Source: Catenulispora sp. MAP5-51 (GTDB taxonomy: Bacteria > Actinomycetota > Actinomycetes > Streptomycetales > Catenulisporaceae). Taken from it: a stretch of DNA of 64,000 nt. The notes under the pieces were generated by a model. The model was given only the letters and a program-made list of their open reading frames with translations. It had not been told where the DNA came from and ran no database searches. The stretch covers positions 62,001-126,000 of the forward strand of contig NZ_JBGCCH010000010.1 of assembly GCF_041261205.1 (NCBI RefSeq). Reading direction: 5' to 3'. Made by a program: the position numbers and the translations under genes. Of this stretch, positions 14,185-22,428 are shown piece after piece (positions within the stretch are counted from its first letter, which is position 1; every line of letters begins with the position of its first letter).

Positions 14185-15609
14185 ATGCTCGATCTCTTGC
14201 ATGGCACAGAAGGTGCCTCGCGCTTCGACCTGGCGGCTCTGCCCTGGTGGCGGATCTGCCGTGTCGACGCCGTGGCCCCCGGGCAGGGCGCGGTCCAGTC
14301 GTTCCTCGACGAGTTGTCCAAGGCGTTCGCCGACCAGGGGCACGAGGTCGGGCGGCCGGCGTCGGTGGCCGGGGCCGGCAAGCGGGCCGAGCTGGACGTG
14401 CTGCTCGTCCACATACCCGTCCCGGCCGGGCCCGGTACGTTGCTGGACCGGGTCGCCGAGCAGTATCCGCCGTTGATGGTGAGCCTGCGGCGCACCGGCG
14501 ACGTGCGCGGGGGCGTGCGGAACCTGGTCGGGGTGTTCGAGGTCGACGAGCCGCTGGCCGGGGCCAAGCACCTGGAGGTGGTGCAGCTGGCCCGGGTGCT
14601 GATGGCCCGGGTCGGGGCGCCCAAGACGCTCTTCGTGTATCCGGACCCCGAGACCGGCGAGATCCTCGAGGCCACGCTGTGCACCATGGAGGGCGGCCAC
14701 CCCTCGGTCACCACTGACATAGTGCGCGACATCCGTGACCGGCTGGTCGCCGTGGCCTGCGCCACCGAGGTCAACGACCGGCTGGACCGGATACCGGACT
14801 CGGTGCAGACCTCCGCTTTCGAGACCGCTCGCTCCCCGCAGGTGTTGGTCACCGCCGGGCGCCGCATGGGCCGCCTGGGCCTGCTGCCCCCGCCGCACCG
14901 GGTCTCGGACTACGTCTCGGTGACCATGGCCTCCGCCTACCAGCGCTACCTCGGCATCAAGGGGTTCAGCGAGGGCATGATGTTCGTCTACGACCCGGAC
15001 CTGCAGGCGCTGGTGGTCACCGCGTCCGGCAGCTTCGAGGTCGACAAGCGGGACCTGCGGCCCGAGGACGTGGTGGTCGTGGACCACCAGCTGGACGGCG
15101 GGCGGCTGCGGCTGCTCGAGGTCGCCGGCAGCGGGCAGAAGGGCCCCTCGGTGGAGGCCTGGGAAGTCGTCTCGCTGATGGCGGCGGCTCCGAAGATCAA
15201 GGTGAGCAAGGACGCTAGCGGTATCTGGCGCCCGGACCCGGATGGCACCGTCGAGGTGCCCGCGGTGCGCGGTGGACTCCACGCGCACGTCGGTGTCGAC
15301 GAAGCCGACGAGACGCTGATCGAGAGCATCCCGCCGGACCGCGCCGCCTACCCCTACGGCTTCGGCTGCGGCACCGACCTGATGGTGGACGTCGCCGCGG
15401 CCACCGTGCGGCGCTCGCAGGCCATCAACGACGCCGCCGACTCCCGCTCCTACGTGCGCTGGCCGATGCTGTACCACGGCGAGATGGCCGTGGAGCTGTG
15501 GACGCCCGACGTCCCCGACGAGCCGCTGACCGGCCTGCTGGACCTGTTCGACCCGGCCGGCCGTGCCGCGATCGCCTTCCGTACCGACAACGTGGACCAG
15601 CCGGTGTGA
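14185..15609 (+). CDS. Unrecognised 474-aa protein
   Basis: I do not recognise this protein. It is soluble, with no signal peptide or membrane segment. The N-terminal half (about 1-210) looks alpha/beta with ELDVLLVHIPVPAGPG (about 71-86). The C-terminal half has VTMASAYQRYLGIKGFSEGMMFVYDP and FEVDKRDLRPEDVVVVD (about 250-300), with many conserved-looking Asp/Gly. Codon use is typical of the host and the frame is long, so it is real. GTAGCGT, a possible -10, lies only 8 bases before the ATG and no Shine-Dalgarno is seen, so the mRNA may be leaderless. The SDR gene begins at its stop. Confidence 0.75.
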   Translation: MLDLLHGTEGASRFDLAALPWWRICRVDAVAPGQGAVQSFLDELSKAFADQGHEVGRPASVAGAGKRAELDVLLVHIPVPAGPGTLLDRVAEQYPPLMVSLRRTGDVRGGVRNLVGVFEVDEPLAGAKHLEVVQLARVLMARVGAPKTLFVYPDPETGEILEATLCTMEGGHPSVTTDIVRDIRDRLVAVACATEVNDRLDRIPDSVQTSAFETARSPQVLVTAGRRMGRLGLLPPPHRVSDYVSVTMASAYQRYLGIKGFSEGMMFVYDPDLQALVVTASGSFEVDKRDLRPEDVVVVDHQLDGGRLRLLEVAGSGQKGPSVEAWEVVSLMAAAPKIKVSKDASGIWRPDPDGTVEVPAVRGGLHAHVGVDEADETLIESIPPDRAAYPYGFGCGTDLMVDVAAATVRRSQAINDAADSRSYVRWPMLYHGEMAVELWTPDVPDEPLTGLLDLFDPAGRAAIAFRTDNVDQPV

Positions 15610-15611
15610 CC

Positions 15612-16379
15612 ATGAAGCAGACATATGCCAGAGCCCTGGTGACCGGGGCCTCGTCCGGGTTCGGCGAGCAGTTCGCGCGGCAGCTGTCCGCGCGCGGGAC
15701 GGCGTTGGTGCTGGTGGCGCGCCGCGGCGACCGGCTGGAGAAGCTGGCCGCCGAACTGGGCACCGAGATCGAGATCCTGCCCGCCGACCTGACCGACCCG
15801 GCCGGGCTGGCCGTGGTCGAGGACCGCCTTCGCGATGCGGCCAAGCCGGTCGACCTGCTGGTGAACAACGCCGGCGTGGGCACCACCGGCGAGTTCGCCA
15901 AGCTGTCGGCGCAGGGCGAGACCGGCAAGGTCGCGCTGAACGTCATGGCGCTGATGCGGCTGTGCCACGCCGCGCTGCCGCGGATGACCGAGGCCCGGCA
16001 CGGCGGCATCCTCAACGTCTCCTCGCTGTCCAGCGCGACGCCCGCGCCGCGGGCCGCGACCTACGGCGCCACCAAGGCGTTCGTCACCTCGCTGAGCGAG
16101 AGCCTGAACCGCGAGTCCCGCAGGGCCGGCGTGCATGTCACGGCCCTGCTTCCGGGCCCGTCGGCGACCGAGCTCACCGACGCCGGGTTCGTGAACCTGC
16201 TGCCGCGCGTGTTCTGGCAGTCGCCGGAGGCGATCGTGGCGCGCGGGCTCGCGGCGGTGGCCTCGGGCAAGCCGGTGTGCATCCCGAGCCGGGTGCTGTC
16301 GGTCGCGACGGTCACGGGGTCCCGGATGCCCCGGTCCTTTCAATACCTGGTGGGAGAACGCCTGTTCGGGTCCAAGTGA
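15612..16379 (+). CDS. SDR-family NAD(P)-dependent oxidoreductase
   Basis: A 255-aa short-chain dehydrogenase with the nucleotide-binding TGASSGFG (about 10-17), NNAGVG (about 82-87), catalytic Ser in NVSSLSS (about 134-140) and YGATK (Tyr/Lys about 150-154). The Arg after the first strand pair (VARRGDRL) suggests an NADP preference. The C-terminal part has IVARGLAAVASGKPVCIPS, seen in the DltE-like subgroup. Substrate is unknown. It starts 2 bases after the upstream stop; a GTG at 15606 overlapping that stop (GTGA) is an alternative, so translation is coupled with the unknown 474-aa gene. Its 3' end overlaps the convergent gene by 68 bases. Confidence 0.9.
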   Translation: MKQTYARALVTGASSGFGEQFARQLSARGTALVLVARRGDRLEKLAAELGTEIEILPADLTDPAGLAVVEDRLRDAAKPVDLLVNNAGVGTTGEFAKLSAQGETGKVALNVMALMRLCHAALPRMTEARHGGILNVSSLSSATPAPRAATYGATKAFVTSLSESLNRESRRAGVHVTALLPGPSATELTDAGFVNLLPRVFWQSPEAIVARGLAAVASGKPVCIPSRVLSVATVTGSRMPRSFQYLVGERLFGSK

Positions 16380-17298
16380 TGCCGAACAGCGCGTAGACCT
16401 TCGTGATGAGTCCGGTGCCGCCGGAGTAGTGCTGAGGTTTGCCGCCCTGCGGGGTGATGGTGACCCCCTCGCATCCGACGGGGTCGGCGGTGACGGACGC
16501 CAGGCCCGGCAGCGTGATCAGGACCCGGGTGCCGTCGTCCATCGGGCAGTTGACGACCCCCGGCGTCTCCGGCGGCAGGGCGTTGAGCAGATCGACGATC
16601 TGGTGGACGACCAGCGGGGCGGTGGCCGTGACCGTGCGCGTCTCGCGGGCGGGCAGGGCGCTGTGGGCGCTCTGGGCCGACGGTGCGGTGGTCACCACGG
16701 ACACCGACGGCGTGTCGTAGCCGAGCTCGCTGGCGGGGGACCGCGTCGGGGTCCAGCCGACGGAGGCGTCGATCCGGATGACGGTGCGGCCGTCCGGTCC
16801 GCTCGCCGGCGTCACGGTCAGTGAGCTCTGCGGGGTCGGATACGAGAAGACCACGAAGCTCGGCGTGTTGGAACCGCTGCCCGATCCCGCCGGGGACGAG
16901 CCGGCCGGCCGGTCCGCCTGGACCCACGCCAGCACCTCGGCCGGCGACTGCGAGGTGGAGTACCAGGCGATCGAGGTGGCCCGGTCCTGGTCGGCCGACC
17001 AACTCGGCGGCCCTTGCAGACCCGATGGCACCGGATCCGGCCGCACCGTGGCCTTGCTCGACCCCGGCGGCGCCTGGAACGTGGTGAGGATCCGGTCGGC
17101 CTCGCGCTGGGCCGCCACCTCGTGGGGATCACTCGCTGAGGACGATCCTGCCGCGACCGCCGATCCGGTGGAGCCCGGCCCCGAGCCGGAGGACGACGCG
17201 TACGCCCCGACCGCCGCGCCAGTGACGACGGCTGTCGCGGCCAGCGTCATGCCGATCCATCCCGGGGTCTTCCGCAGTGTCGATCGAGGGGTAGCCAT
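16312..17298 (-). CDS. Exported or membrane-anchored hypothetical protein
   Basis: A 328-aa protein I cannot place in a family. It has a basic N-terminus, one hydrophobic segment (about 15-35), then a Ser/Gly/Ala-rich linker and an extracellular Thr/Ser/Pro-rich body with beta-like segments (TSIAWYSTSQSPAEVLAWVQ, TVIRIDASVGWTPT, APLVVHQIVDLLNALPPE) and two cysteines. It lies downstream of the penicillin-binding protein gene, but a strong terminator hairpin ends right at its start codon, so its expression may be separate from or attenuated relative to ponA. The 3' end overlaps the SDR gene tail-to-tail by 68 bases. Confidence 0.75.
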   Translation of the reverse strand: MATPRSTLRKTPGWIGMTLAATAVVTGAAVGAYASSSGSGPGSTGSAVAAGSSSASDPHEVAAQREADRILTTFQAPPGSSKATVRPDPVPSGLQGPPSWSADQDRATSIAWYSTSQSPAEVLAWVQADRPAGSSPAGSGSGSNTPSFVVFSYPTPQSSLTVTPASGPDGRTVIRIDASVGWTPTRSPASELGYDTPSVSVVTTAPSAQSAHSALPARETRTVTATAPLVVHQIVDLLNALPPETPGVVNCPMDDGTRVLITLPGLASVTADPVGCEGVTITPQGGKPQHYSGGTGLITKVYALFGITWTRTGVLPPGIERTGASGTP

Positions 17299-17299
17299 A

Positions 17300-17348
17300 A
17301 AACTTCGACGGGGCGCGCCGCCTTTCGGTTGCACGCCCCGTCGAGTTT
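17300..17348 (-). terminator. Rho-independent-type terminator after the PBP gene
   Basis: On the minus strand AAACTCGACGGGGCG pairs with CGCCCCGTCGAAGTTT (one bulged base), and the T-run GTTTT runs directly into the ATG of the next gene at 17298. It lies 25 bases after the PBP stop. This is the best factor-independent terminator in the window and could also hide the ribosome site of the next gene. Confidence 0.8.
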
Positions 17349-17372
17349 CGCGGTGTTCTTCACCCGGCCGGC

Positions 17373-19598
17373 CTATTGGCCGCCGATGAACCCTCCGATG
17401 AAGCCGCCGTTCGCGCCGCCGTCCTGGCCGCCGTTGGCCTGCCCGGGCGGGTTGTTCGGCGGGTTCGGGTTCGCCGGCGGCTGCGTCGGCGCGGGGATGT
17501 CGCCGGGCAGTTCGGGCACCGAGAAGCCGGGCGGCGAGGTGCCGGCCAGGGCGCCGTTGATCGCCTCGCCCCAGATCGGGGCGGCCAGACAGCCACCGCA
17601 GACCTTGTCGTAGTACTGGCCGTGGATCTTCACGTTCACCAGGCCCTTGTCGCCGGGCTTGGGCGAGACCACGCCGACCCAGACCGCGGCGGCCAGGTTC
17701 GGGGTGTAGCCGTCGAACCAGGTCATCAGGCGGCTGTCGTTGGTACCGGTCTTGCCGGCCGCCGGGCCCGAGAAGTAGTCGCGGACCTTCGAGCCGGTGC
17801 CCTTGTCCACCACGCCCTGGAGCATCCCGGTCAGCTGGTCGGTCAGCGAGGGGTCGATGGTCTGGTGGCAGTCGGGGGTGGCGACCGGGTACTGCTTGCC
17901 GGAGGTGTCGGTGATCGAGGCGATCGCCGTGGGCTTGCAGTACATGCCGCGCGCGGCGAAGGTCGCGTAGGCGTTGGCCATCGCGATCGGCGTCACCTGG
18001 TTGGTGCCCAGGGTGAACGAGCCGATCTGCTCCAGGCGCTTGCCGGCGCCCTCGTCGCTGTCGATGGTCAGGCCGGCCGCGGCGGCCAGGCGGGCCGGTT
18101 CGCACAGGCCCGTCTGCTCCTGCAGCTTGATGAAGTAGTTGTTGACCGAGTTCCACAGCGCGCTGGTCATGGTCTGCGGACCCTGTTCGGCCTGGGTCTC
18201 ATCGGTCGGCTTCCACTTGGTGTCCTGGGTGAAGCCGGCCGGGGTGTCGCAGGTCGTGAACTTGGTCTGGCTCTCGTCGATCTGGTACGGCAGGTCCTGG
18301 ACGTACTGCGGGGTCAGGCCCTTCTCCATCGCGGCCATGGCCACGAAGGACTTGAAGGTCGAGCCGGCCTGGTACCCGTTGCCGCCGCCGTGCTTGGGGT
18401 CGGCGGCCAGGTTCAGGTAGGTCTGACCCTCCCCGGTGCCCATGTTCCGGCTCTGGGCCATGGCCTTGATCTGCCCGGTGCCGGGCTGGATCATCGCGAT
18501 CGCCGCGCCCGGGATGTCGGTGGCCGAGACGTTGTCGTTGATCGCCTTCTCGGCGGCCGCCTCCGTCTTCGGGTCCATCGTGGTCTTTATGGTCAGGCCG
18601 CCGCGGTTGAAGAAGGCCGCGCGGTCGGCGCTGGTCTTGCCGTAGATCGGGTCGTTCAGGATCTCCTGCTCGATGTACTCGCAGAAGAAGGCCGAACTGC
18701 CCGGCGCGTAGATGCAGCCGGAGTGCTGCGGCTGCAGGTTCAGGCCCAGCGGCATCGCCTTGAAGGCGGCGGCCTGCTGCGGGGTGATGTAGTGCACCGT
18801 CGGGTCGGCCATCCGGTCCAGCACGGTGTTGCGCCGGTCGGTGGCGGCCTGCGGGTGTTTGGCCGGGTCGTAGGCGACCGGGTTCTTCAGCATCCCGATC
18901 AGGGTCGCGGCCTGCGGGATGGTGAGCTGGCTGGCGTGCACCCCGAACCAGCGGTCGGCGGCGGTCTCGATGCCCGAGACGTTCTCGGCGAAGGGCACCA
19001 GGTTCAGGTAGCGCTCGAGGATCTCGGTCTTGGAGAACTTCTGCTCCACCGCGATCGCGTACTTCAGTTCCCGGACCTTGCGGGCCACCGAGTCGCCGGT
19101 GGCGTCGGCGTACGCGGCCTTGTTGTTGCCGGCCTGGAGCACCAGCACGTTCTTCACGTACTGCTGGGCGATCGAGGAGCCGCCCTGGTTGGAACCGCCC
19201 AGGTCGGAGACGAAGGCACGCATCGTGCCCTTGATGTCGATGCCGCCGTGCTCGAAGAACCGGGAGTCCTCGGTGGCCACCAGCGCCTGCCACACGTTCG
19301 GGCTGATGGCGCTGAAGGGCACGATCACCCGGTTGCCGAAGTCGCCCCAGACGTTCGCGATCACCGAGCCGTCGGAGGCCAGGATCTGCGAGCGCTGCGG
19401 CAGGTCCGGGGTCTTCAGGTCGTCCGGGATGTCCTCGAAGTGGTCCGAGGCGCTCTTGGCGGCCAGGCCCGCGGTGCCGACGAAGGGCAGTGCCATACCG
19501 GCCACCAGCACGCCGGCCAGCGCGCTGATCATCAACAGGCCGAACAGGGCGCGCAGGGGTCCGCTGCCGCGGAAGGGCCGGGGCGGGTGCGAAGCCAT
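17373..19598 (-). CDS. Class A bifunctional penicillin-binding protein (PonA2-like)
   Basis: Polymerises and crosslinks peptidoglycan outside the membrane. The 741-aa protein has one N-terminal membrane segment (about 16-44). A GT51 glycosyltransferase domain follows with catalytic Glu in EDSRFFEHGGID (E110) and QGGSSIAQQYVKN (138-150). The transpeptidase domain has STFK (S413), SVN (484-486) and KTGT (616-619). The tail is Gly/Pro/Asn-rich (about 700-741). It is divergent from the WhiB gene, as ponA2 is from whiB4 in mycobacteria and the corresponding PBP gene near wblA in streptomycetes. That synteny supports the PonA2-like name, although no C-terminal PASTA domain is seen. Confidence 0.95.
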   Translation of the reverse strand: MASHPPRPFRGSGPLRALFGLLMISALAGVLVAGMALPFVGTAGLAAKSASDHFEDIPDDLKTPDLPQRSQILASDGSVIANVWGDFGNRVIVPFSAISPNVWQALVATEDSRFFEHGGIDIKGTMRAFVSDLGGSNQGGSSIAQQYVKNVLVLQAGNNKAAYADATGDSVARKVRELKYAIAVEQKFSKTEILERYLNLVPFAENVSGIETAADRWFGVHASQLTIPQAATLIGMLKNPVAYDPAKHPQAATDRRNTVLDRMADPTVHYITPQQAAAFKAMPLGLNLQPQHSGCIYAPGSSAFFCEYIEQEILNDPIYGKTSADRAAFFNRGGLTIKTTMDPKTEAAAEKAINDNVSATDIPGAAIAMIQPGTGQIKAMAQSRNMGTGEGQTYLNLAADPKHGGGNGYQAGSTFKSFVAMAAMEKGLTPQYVQDLPYQIDESQTKFTTCDTPAGFTQDTKWKPTDETQAEQGPQTMTSALWNSVNNYFIKLQEQTGLCEPARLAAAAGLTIDSDEGAGKRLEQIGSFTLGTNQVTPIAMANAYATFAARGMYCKPTAIASITDTSGKQYPVATPDCHQTIDPSLTDQLTGMLQGVVDKGTGSKVRDYFSGPAAGKTGTNDSRLMTWFDGYTPNLAAAVWVGVVSPKPGDKGLVNVKIHGQYYDKVCGGCLAAPIWGEAINGALAGTSPPGFSVPELPGDIPAPTQPPANPNPPNNPPGQANGGQDGGANGGFIGGFIGGQ

Positions 19599-20018
19599 GG
19601 GGGACAGACTACGACGTCGACCTAGGCGCGGGCGGGCGGGTCGCGCGGCCGGGGCTTTCGTGCCCTGTCGGCACCTGCCGCGGCGGGTCCGGGAGGCACC
19701 TTCGCCGGCGCCCGGTTGGGGAGGCGTGCGGGGCCCCGGTGTATGAGAACAGCAGGGTGTGGCATCTGCGGCGATCTAGTCACAAAGGACCATAGGAATT
19801 GAGTACATCGGGGACTGTTGCGCCCTCGGGATCTTCCGTATTGTGCTGTTTGGCTGCCGAGATCGACCCTTCCACCAGGTCGGATGCGTTTCGGCCCGAC
19901 CGACGGGCCGGTGCGCGACAGCGCGTCCGGGTCCGTGGACGCCTGTCGGTGAGGGGAAGGGCCGCTGTCGGCTCCGCCGTTGGGGGAGCTCGATCTTTGC
20001 GAGAGGACGGCACCGGCG
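19599..20018. promoter_or_regulatory. 420-bp divergent promoter region between PBP and WhiB genes
   Basis: No gene is supported here. The part next to the WhiB gene (19740-20018) is less GC-rich and holds a weak promoter-like pair TTGCGC (19818) and TATTGT (19839). GAGAGGA lies 11 bases before the WhiB ATG. The part next to the PBP gene is GC-rich and featureless. The length suggests a long leader for the WhiB gene, but this is not shown. Confidence 0.45.
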
Positions 20019-20414
20019 ATGAGCTGGGTAGAGGACTGGACCGTTGTGGCGGCGTGCCGCGGCATGGATCCGGATGAGCTGTTCGTGCAGGGAGCAGCTC
20101 AGAACCGGGCGAAGACCGTGTGCTCGGGGTGCCCGGTGCGCACCGAGTGCCTGGCCGACGCCCTGGACAACCGCGTCGAGTACGGCGTGTGGGGCGGGAT
20201 GACCGAGCGCGAGCGGCGTGCGCTGCTGCGCCGGCGCCCCGAGGTGCGCTCCTGGCGGCAGTTCCTGGAGTCCGCCAAGGAGCACTACGAGCGCAACGGC
20301 GCCGAGCGCGGCGGGGGTGAGCTGCCCACCGAGGTCGACCCGCGGTTCGCCGCCGCGGCCCAGGCCGCCATCCCCCGCCAGCGCAGCGAGGCCGGCTCCT
20401 TCGGCCGGGCCTGA
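20019..20414 (+). CDS. wblA: WhiB-family [4Fe-4S] transcriptional regulator (WhiB4/WblA-like)
   Basis: A 131-aa WhiB-like protein. The four iron-sulfur cysteines are at about residues 12 (AACRGMDPD), 35 and 38 (TVCSGCPVR) and 44 (ECLADAL). The family signature GVWGGMTERERRALLRR follows (about 56-72), then a long C-terminal extension. The cluster senses O2/NO and the protein works with the principal sigma factor. WhiB4 in Mycobacterium and WblA in Streptomyces sit in the same neighbourhood (PonA2-type PBP, ArsA pair, Crp), so the name is based on sequence plus synteny. ATG 20019 is chosen; an in-frame TTG 13 codons upstream is less likely. Confidence 0.88.
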   Translation: MSWVEDWTVVAACRGMDPDELFVQGAAQNRAKTVCSGCPVRTECLADALDNRVEYGVWGGMTERERRALLRRRPEVRSWRQFLESAKEHYERNGAERGGGELPTEVDPRFAAAAQAAIPRQRSEAGSFGRA

Positions 20415-20424
20415 CCGGCGCGGA

Positions 20425-20444
20425 TCGGCGCCGGCCGGCGCCGA
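20425..20444 (+). terminator. 20-bp GC palindrome after the WhiB gene
   Basis: A perfect 20-bp self-complementary sequence (TCGGCGCC-GGCC-GGCGCCGA) starts 11 bases after the WhiB stop. It can fold into a tight stem and is a likely terminator, although no U-run follows. Confidence 0.55.
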
Positions 20445-20562
20445 CCGGTACATCGTCCGCATCGTCGAGGTGTGATCAAGCGGGTCCGTCAGGGCCCGCT
20501 GACGGTGCCCATGCTCATCGTGCCCGAGGCGGTCCGGCCCGGGCGCGGGGAGCAAGGCTGTT

Positions 20563-20589
20563 CGGTCAGCACGGTCAGCACGGTCAGCA
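20563..20589. repeat. Three 9-bp tandem repeats (CGGTCAGCA)
   Basis: CGGTCAGCA occurs three times in direct succession. GGTCAGCGC occurs twice more at about 20617-20640. All lie between the convergent WhiB and MBL genes. Nothing else is seen in this 232-base gap besides the palindrome near the WhiB stop. Confidence 0.8.
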
Positions 20590-20646
20590 CAGATCGCTCA
20601 GTGCTTAGTGTTTATTGGTCAGCGCCTATCGGTCAGCGCCCAGTGC

Positions 20647-21453
20647 TCAGGCACCGGCGTTGAGGTACTCCAACTGGGCGCGCACCGACATCTCGGCGGC
20701 CAACCGCACCGCCGGGTCCACGTCGGCGTACACCCTGGCCACCACGTCGGCGGCGCTCTCGTCGCCGGCGGCCAGCGCCGCGCGCACCTGTTCCAGCCGG
20801 GTCCGGCGGTGCTCGAGGTAGAACTCGATGACGCCGAGCGCGTCGGCCGGTACCGGTCCGTGGCCCGGCAGCACCGTGTCCACCTCGTGCGCGGCGGCCA
20901 GGTCGCGCAGCCGGCGCAGCGTGCCGAGGTAGTCCCCCAGCCGCCCGTCGGGATGGGCGACCACGGTGGTGCCCCGGCCCAGGATGGTGTCGCCGGTCAG
21001 GAGCGCACGGTCGTCGGGCAGAACGAAGCACATGCTGTCGCCGCTGTGCCCGGGCGTGGCGACCACGTCCAGCCGCAGTCCGTCCATGTCCACCACGTCG
21101 CCCTCGGCCAGCCCTTCCGAGCCGAGCCGGAAGCGCGGGTCCAGCGCGCGCACCGGTGCGCCGGTCAGCTCGGCCAGCCGCGGCGCGCCCTCGGAGTGGT
21201 CGAAGTGGCCGTGCGTGAGCAGGATCAGCCCGATCCGCAGCTCGCGCTCCTCGGCGGTGGCCCGGACCAGCCGCAGGTGGTCCTCGTCCAGCGGTCCGGG
21301 GTCGACGACCACCGCGCGGCGGGCCCCGGGTTCGGCGAGCAGCCAGGTGTTGGTGCCGTCCAGGGTCATCGGGTCGGCGTTCGGCGCCAGGATGAGCGTC
21401 GCGCGCTCGGTCCCGGCCTCGGGCCGGACACCCGGCTTCATCAGGTCGCTCAT
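20647..21453 (-). CDS. MBL-fold metallo-hydrolase (Rv3677c/LACTB2-like)
   Basis: A 268-aa metallo-beta-lactamase-fold enzyme with the complete metal motif THGHFDHSEG (about 80-89), PGHSGDS (about 136-142), TGDTILG (about 154-160) and LPGHGPV (about 193-199). The C-terminal helical extension (FYLEHRRTRLEQV and on) is that of LACTB2-type hydrolases, some of which are ribonucleases. It is the last gene of a minus-strand run kinase-DUF4177-RidA-NUDIX-MBL, 13 bases after the NUDIX stop. Mycobacteria carry the matching gene (Rv3677c) beside crp. The actual substrate is not known. Confidence 0.92.
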   Translation of the reverse strand: MSDLMKPGVRPEAGTERATLILAPNADPMTLDGTNTWLLAEPGARRAVVVDPGPLDEDHLRLVRATAEERELRIGLILLTHGHFDHSEGAPRLAELTGAPVRALDPRFRLGSEGLAEGDVVDMDGLRLDVVATPGHSGDSMCFVLPDDRALLTGDTILGRGTTVVAHPDGRLGDYLGTLRRLRDLAAAHEVDTVLPGHGPVPADALGVIEFYLEHRRTRLEQVRAALAAGDESAADVVARVYADVDPAVRLAAEMSVRAQLEYLNAGA

Positions 21454-21466
21454 CCCCGCCGCGTCC

Positions 21467-22336
21467 TCACAGTTCCCATTCCAGGTGCCAGGACCCGTCG
21501 TCGTGGCGCCGGACCGTGGCCATGATCGGCTTCAGCGGCCGCTCGGCCGCGGCCCGCACCGCCTCGGCCGCGGTGGCGAAGCCGTGGACCTCGCGCAGGG
21601 TGGTGACGGTCGGCGGGAGCATCAGGGCCCGCCCGGCGATGTGGTCGTCAATAGCCGTCCCGGGCTGCATCCAGATGGTCGACTCGGTCTCCCCCGACAC
21701 GTCGCGGGTCCGCTGGCCGGCCGGCAGCGCCGCGACGAAGAACGCGGTGTCGTACCGCCGGGGCTCGAACTCCGGGGTGATCCAGCGGGACCAGCCGCCG
21801 AGCAGGTCCGTACGCAGCACGAGGGACCTTTTTGCGAGGAAGCCCGCCAGTGATGTTTCCCGTGAAACCAGGGCCCGGCGGTCGGCCTCCCACTCCTCGT
21901 CGGTGGTGTCGGCGACCACGGAGTGCTCGTCGGGCCCGGCGAACAGCACGCCGGACTCCTCGAACGTCTCCCGCACCGCGGCGCACAGCAGCGCGCGGGC
22001 CTCGGCCTCGTCGCTGCCGAACCGCCGGGCCCACTCGGCCGCCGACGGCCCGACCCAGGCGATCTCGGCGTCGGCGTCGCGCGGGTCCACCCGGCCGCCG
22101 GGGAAGGCGTAGAAGCCGCCGGCGAAGGACATCGAGGCCGCGCGCTTGAGGAGGTAGACGTCCGGCGGGCCGTCCGGGCAGTCGCGCAGCAGCACGACCG
22201 TGGCGGCGTGCTTCGGCGGCACCGGGGTGAACTCGCCGCGCTCGTAGGCGGCGATCTGTTCCTCCCAGCCCTCCGGCACGTGCGCGCTGAGCCGGCTGCC
22301 GGCCGGGGCTATGTAGTCCCCGCCTTGCTGCGACAT
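21467..22336 (-). CDS. NUDIX hydrolase
   Basis: A 289-aa NUDIX protein. The Nudix box is split by an insertion: GGFYAFPGGRVDPRDADAE (about 71-89) and REtFEESGVLFAG (about 118-130), with the catalytic REx2EE present as RETFEESG. The N-terminal AATVVLLRDCPDGPPDVYLLKRA is typical for CoA-pyrophosphatase/large actinobacterial NUDIX proteins. The C-terminal half is an extra helical domain. It hydrolyses a nucleoside diphosphate-X compound, identity unknown. It lies between RidA and MBL genes on the same strand; a 13-bp hairpin precedes it. Confidence 0.9.
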   Translation of the reverse strand: MSQQGGDYIAPAGSRLSAHVPEGWEEQIAAYERGEFTPVPPKHAATVVLLRDCPDGPPDVYLLKRAASMSFAGGFYAFPGGRVDPRDADAEIAWVGPSAAEWARRFGSDEAEARALLCAAVRETFEESGVLFAGPDEHSVVADTTDEEWEADRRALVSRETSLAGFLAKRSLVLRTDLLGGWSRWITPEFEPRRYDTAFFVAALPAGQRTRDVSGETESTIWMQPGTAIDDHIAGRALMLPPTVTTLREVHGFATAAEAVRAAAERPLKPIMATVRRHDDGSWHLEWEL

Positions 22337-22352
22337 GCGTTCCCCTTCCAGT

Positions 22353-22382
22353 TCTGGTTCCCGCCGGACGGCGGGAACCAGA
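22353..22382 (-). other. 13-bp hairpin between RidA and NUDIX genes
   Basis: TCTGGTTCCCGCC (22353-22365) pairs exactly with GGCGGGAACCAGA (22370-22382), loop GGAC. It sits 16 bases before the NUDIX start, within the same minus-strand run, so it may be a partial terminator or an RNA-processing signal. Confidence 0.55.
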
Positions 22383-22390
22383 TGGGTGAA

Positions 22391-22426
22391 GCTCAGCTCT
22401 CAGGTACGGCTCAGCTCTCAGGTACG
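22391..22426. repeat. Two 18-bp tandem repeats
   Basis: GCTCAGCTCTCAGGTACG occurs twice in direct succession, followed by the first six bases of a third unit. It lies just after the RidA stop. No function is evident. Confidence 0.85.
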
Positions 22427-22428
22427 GC

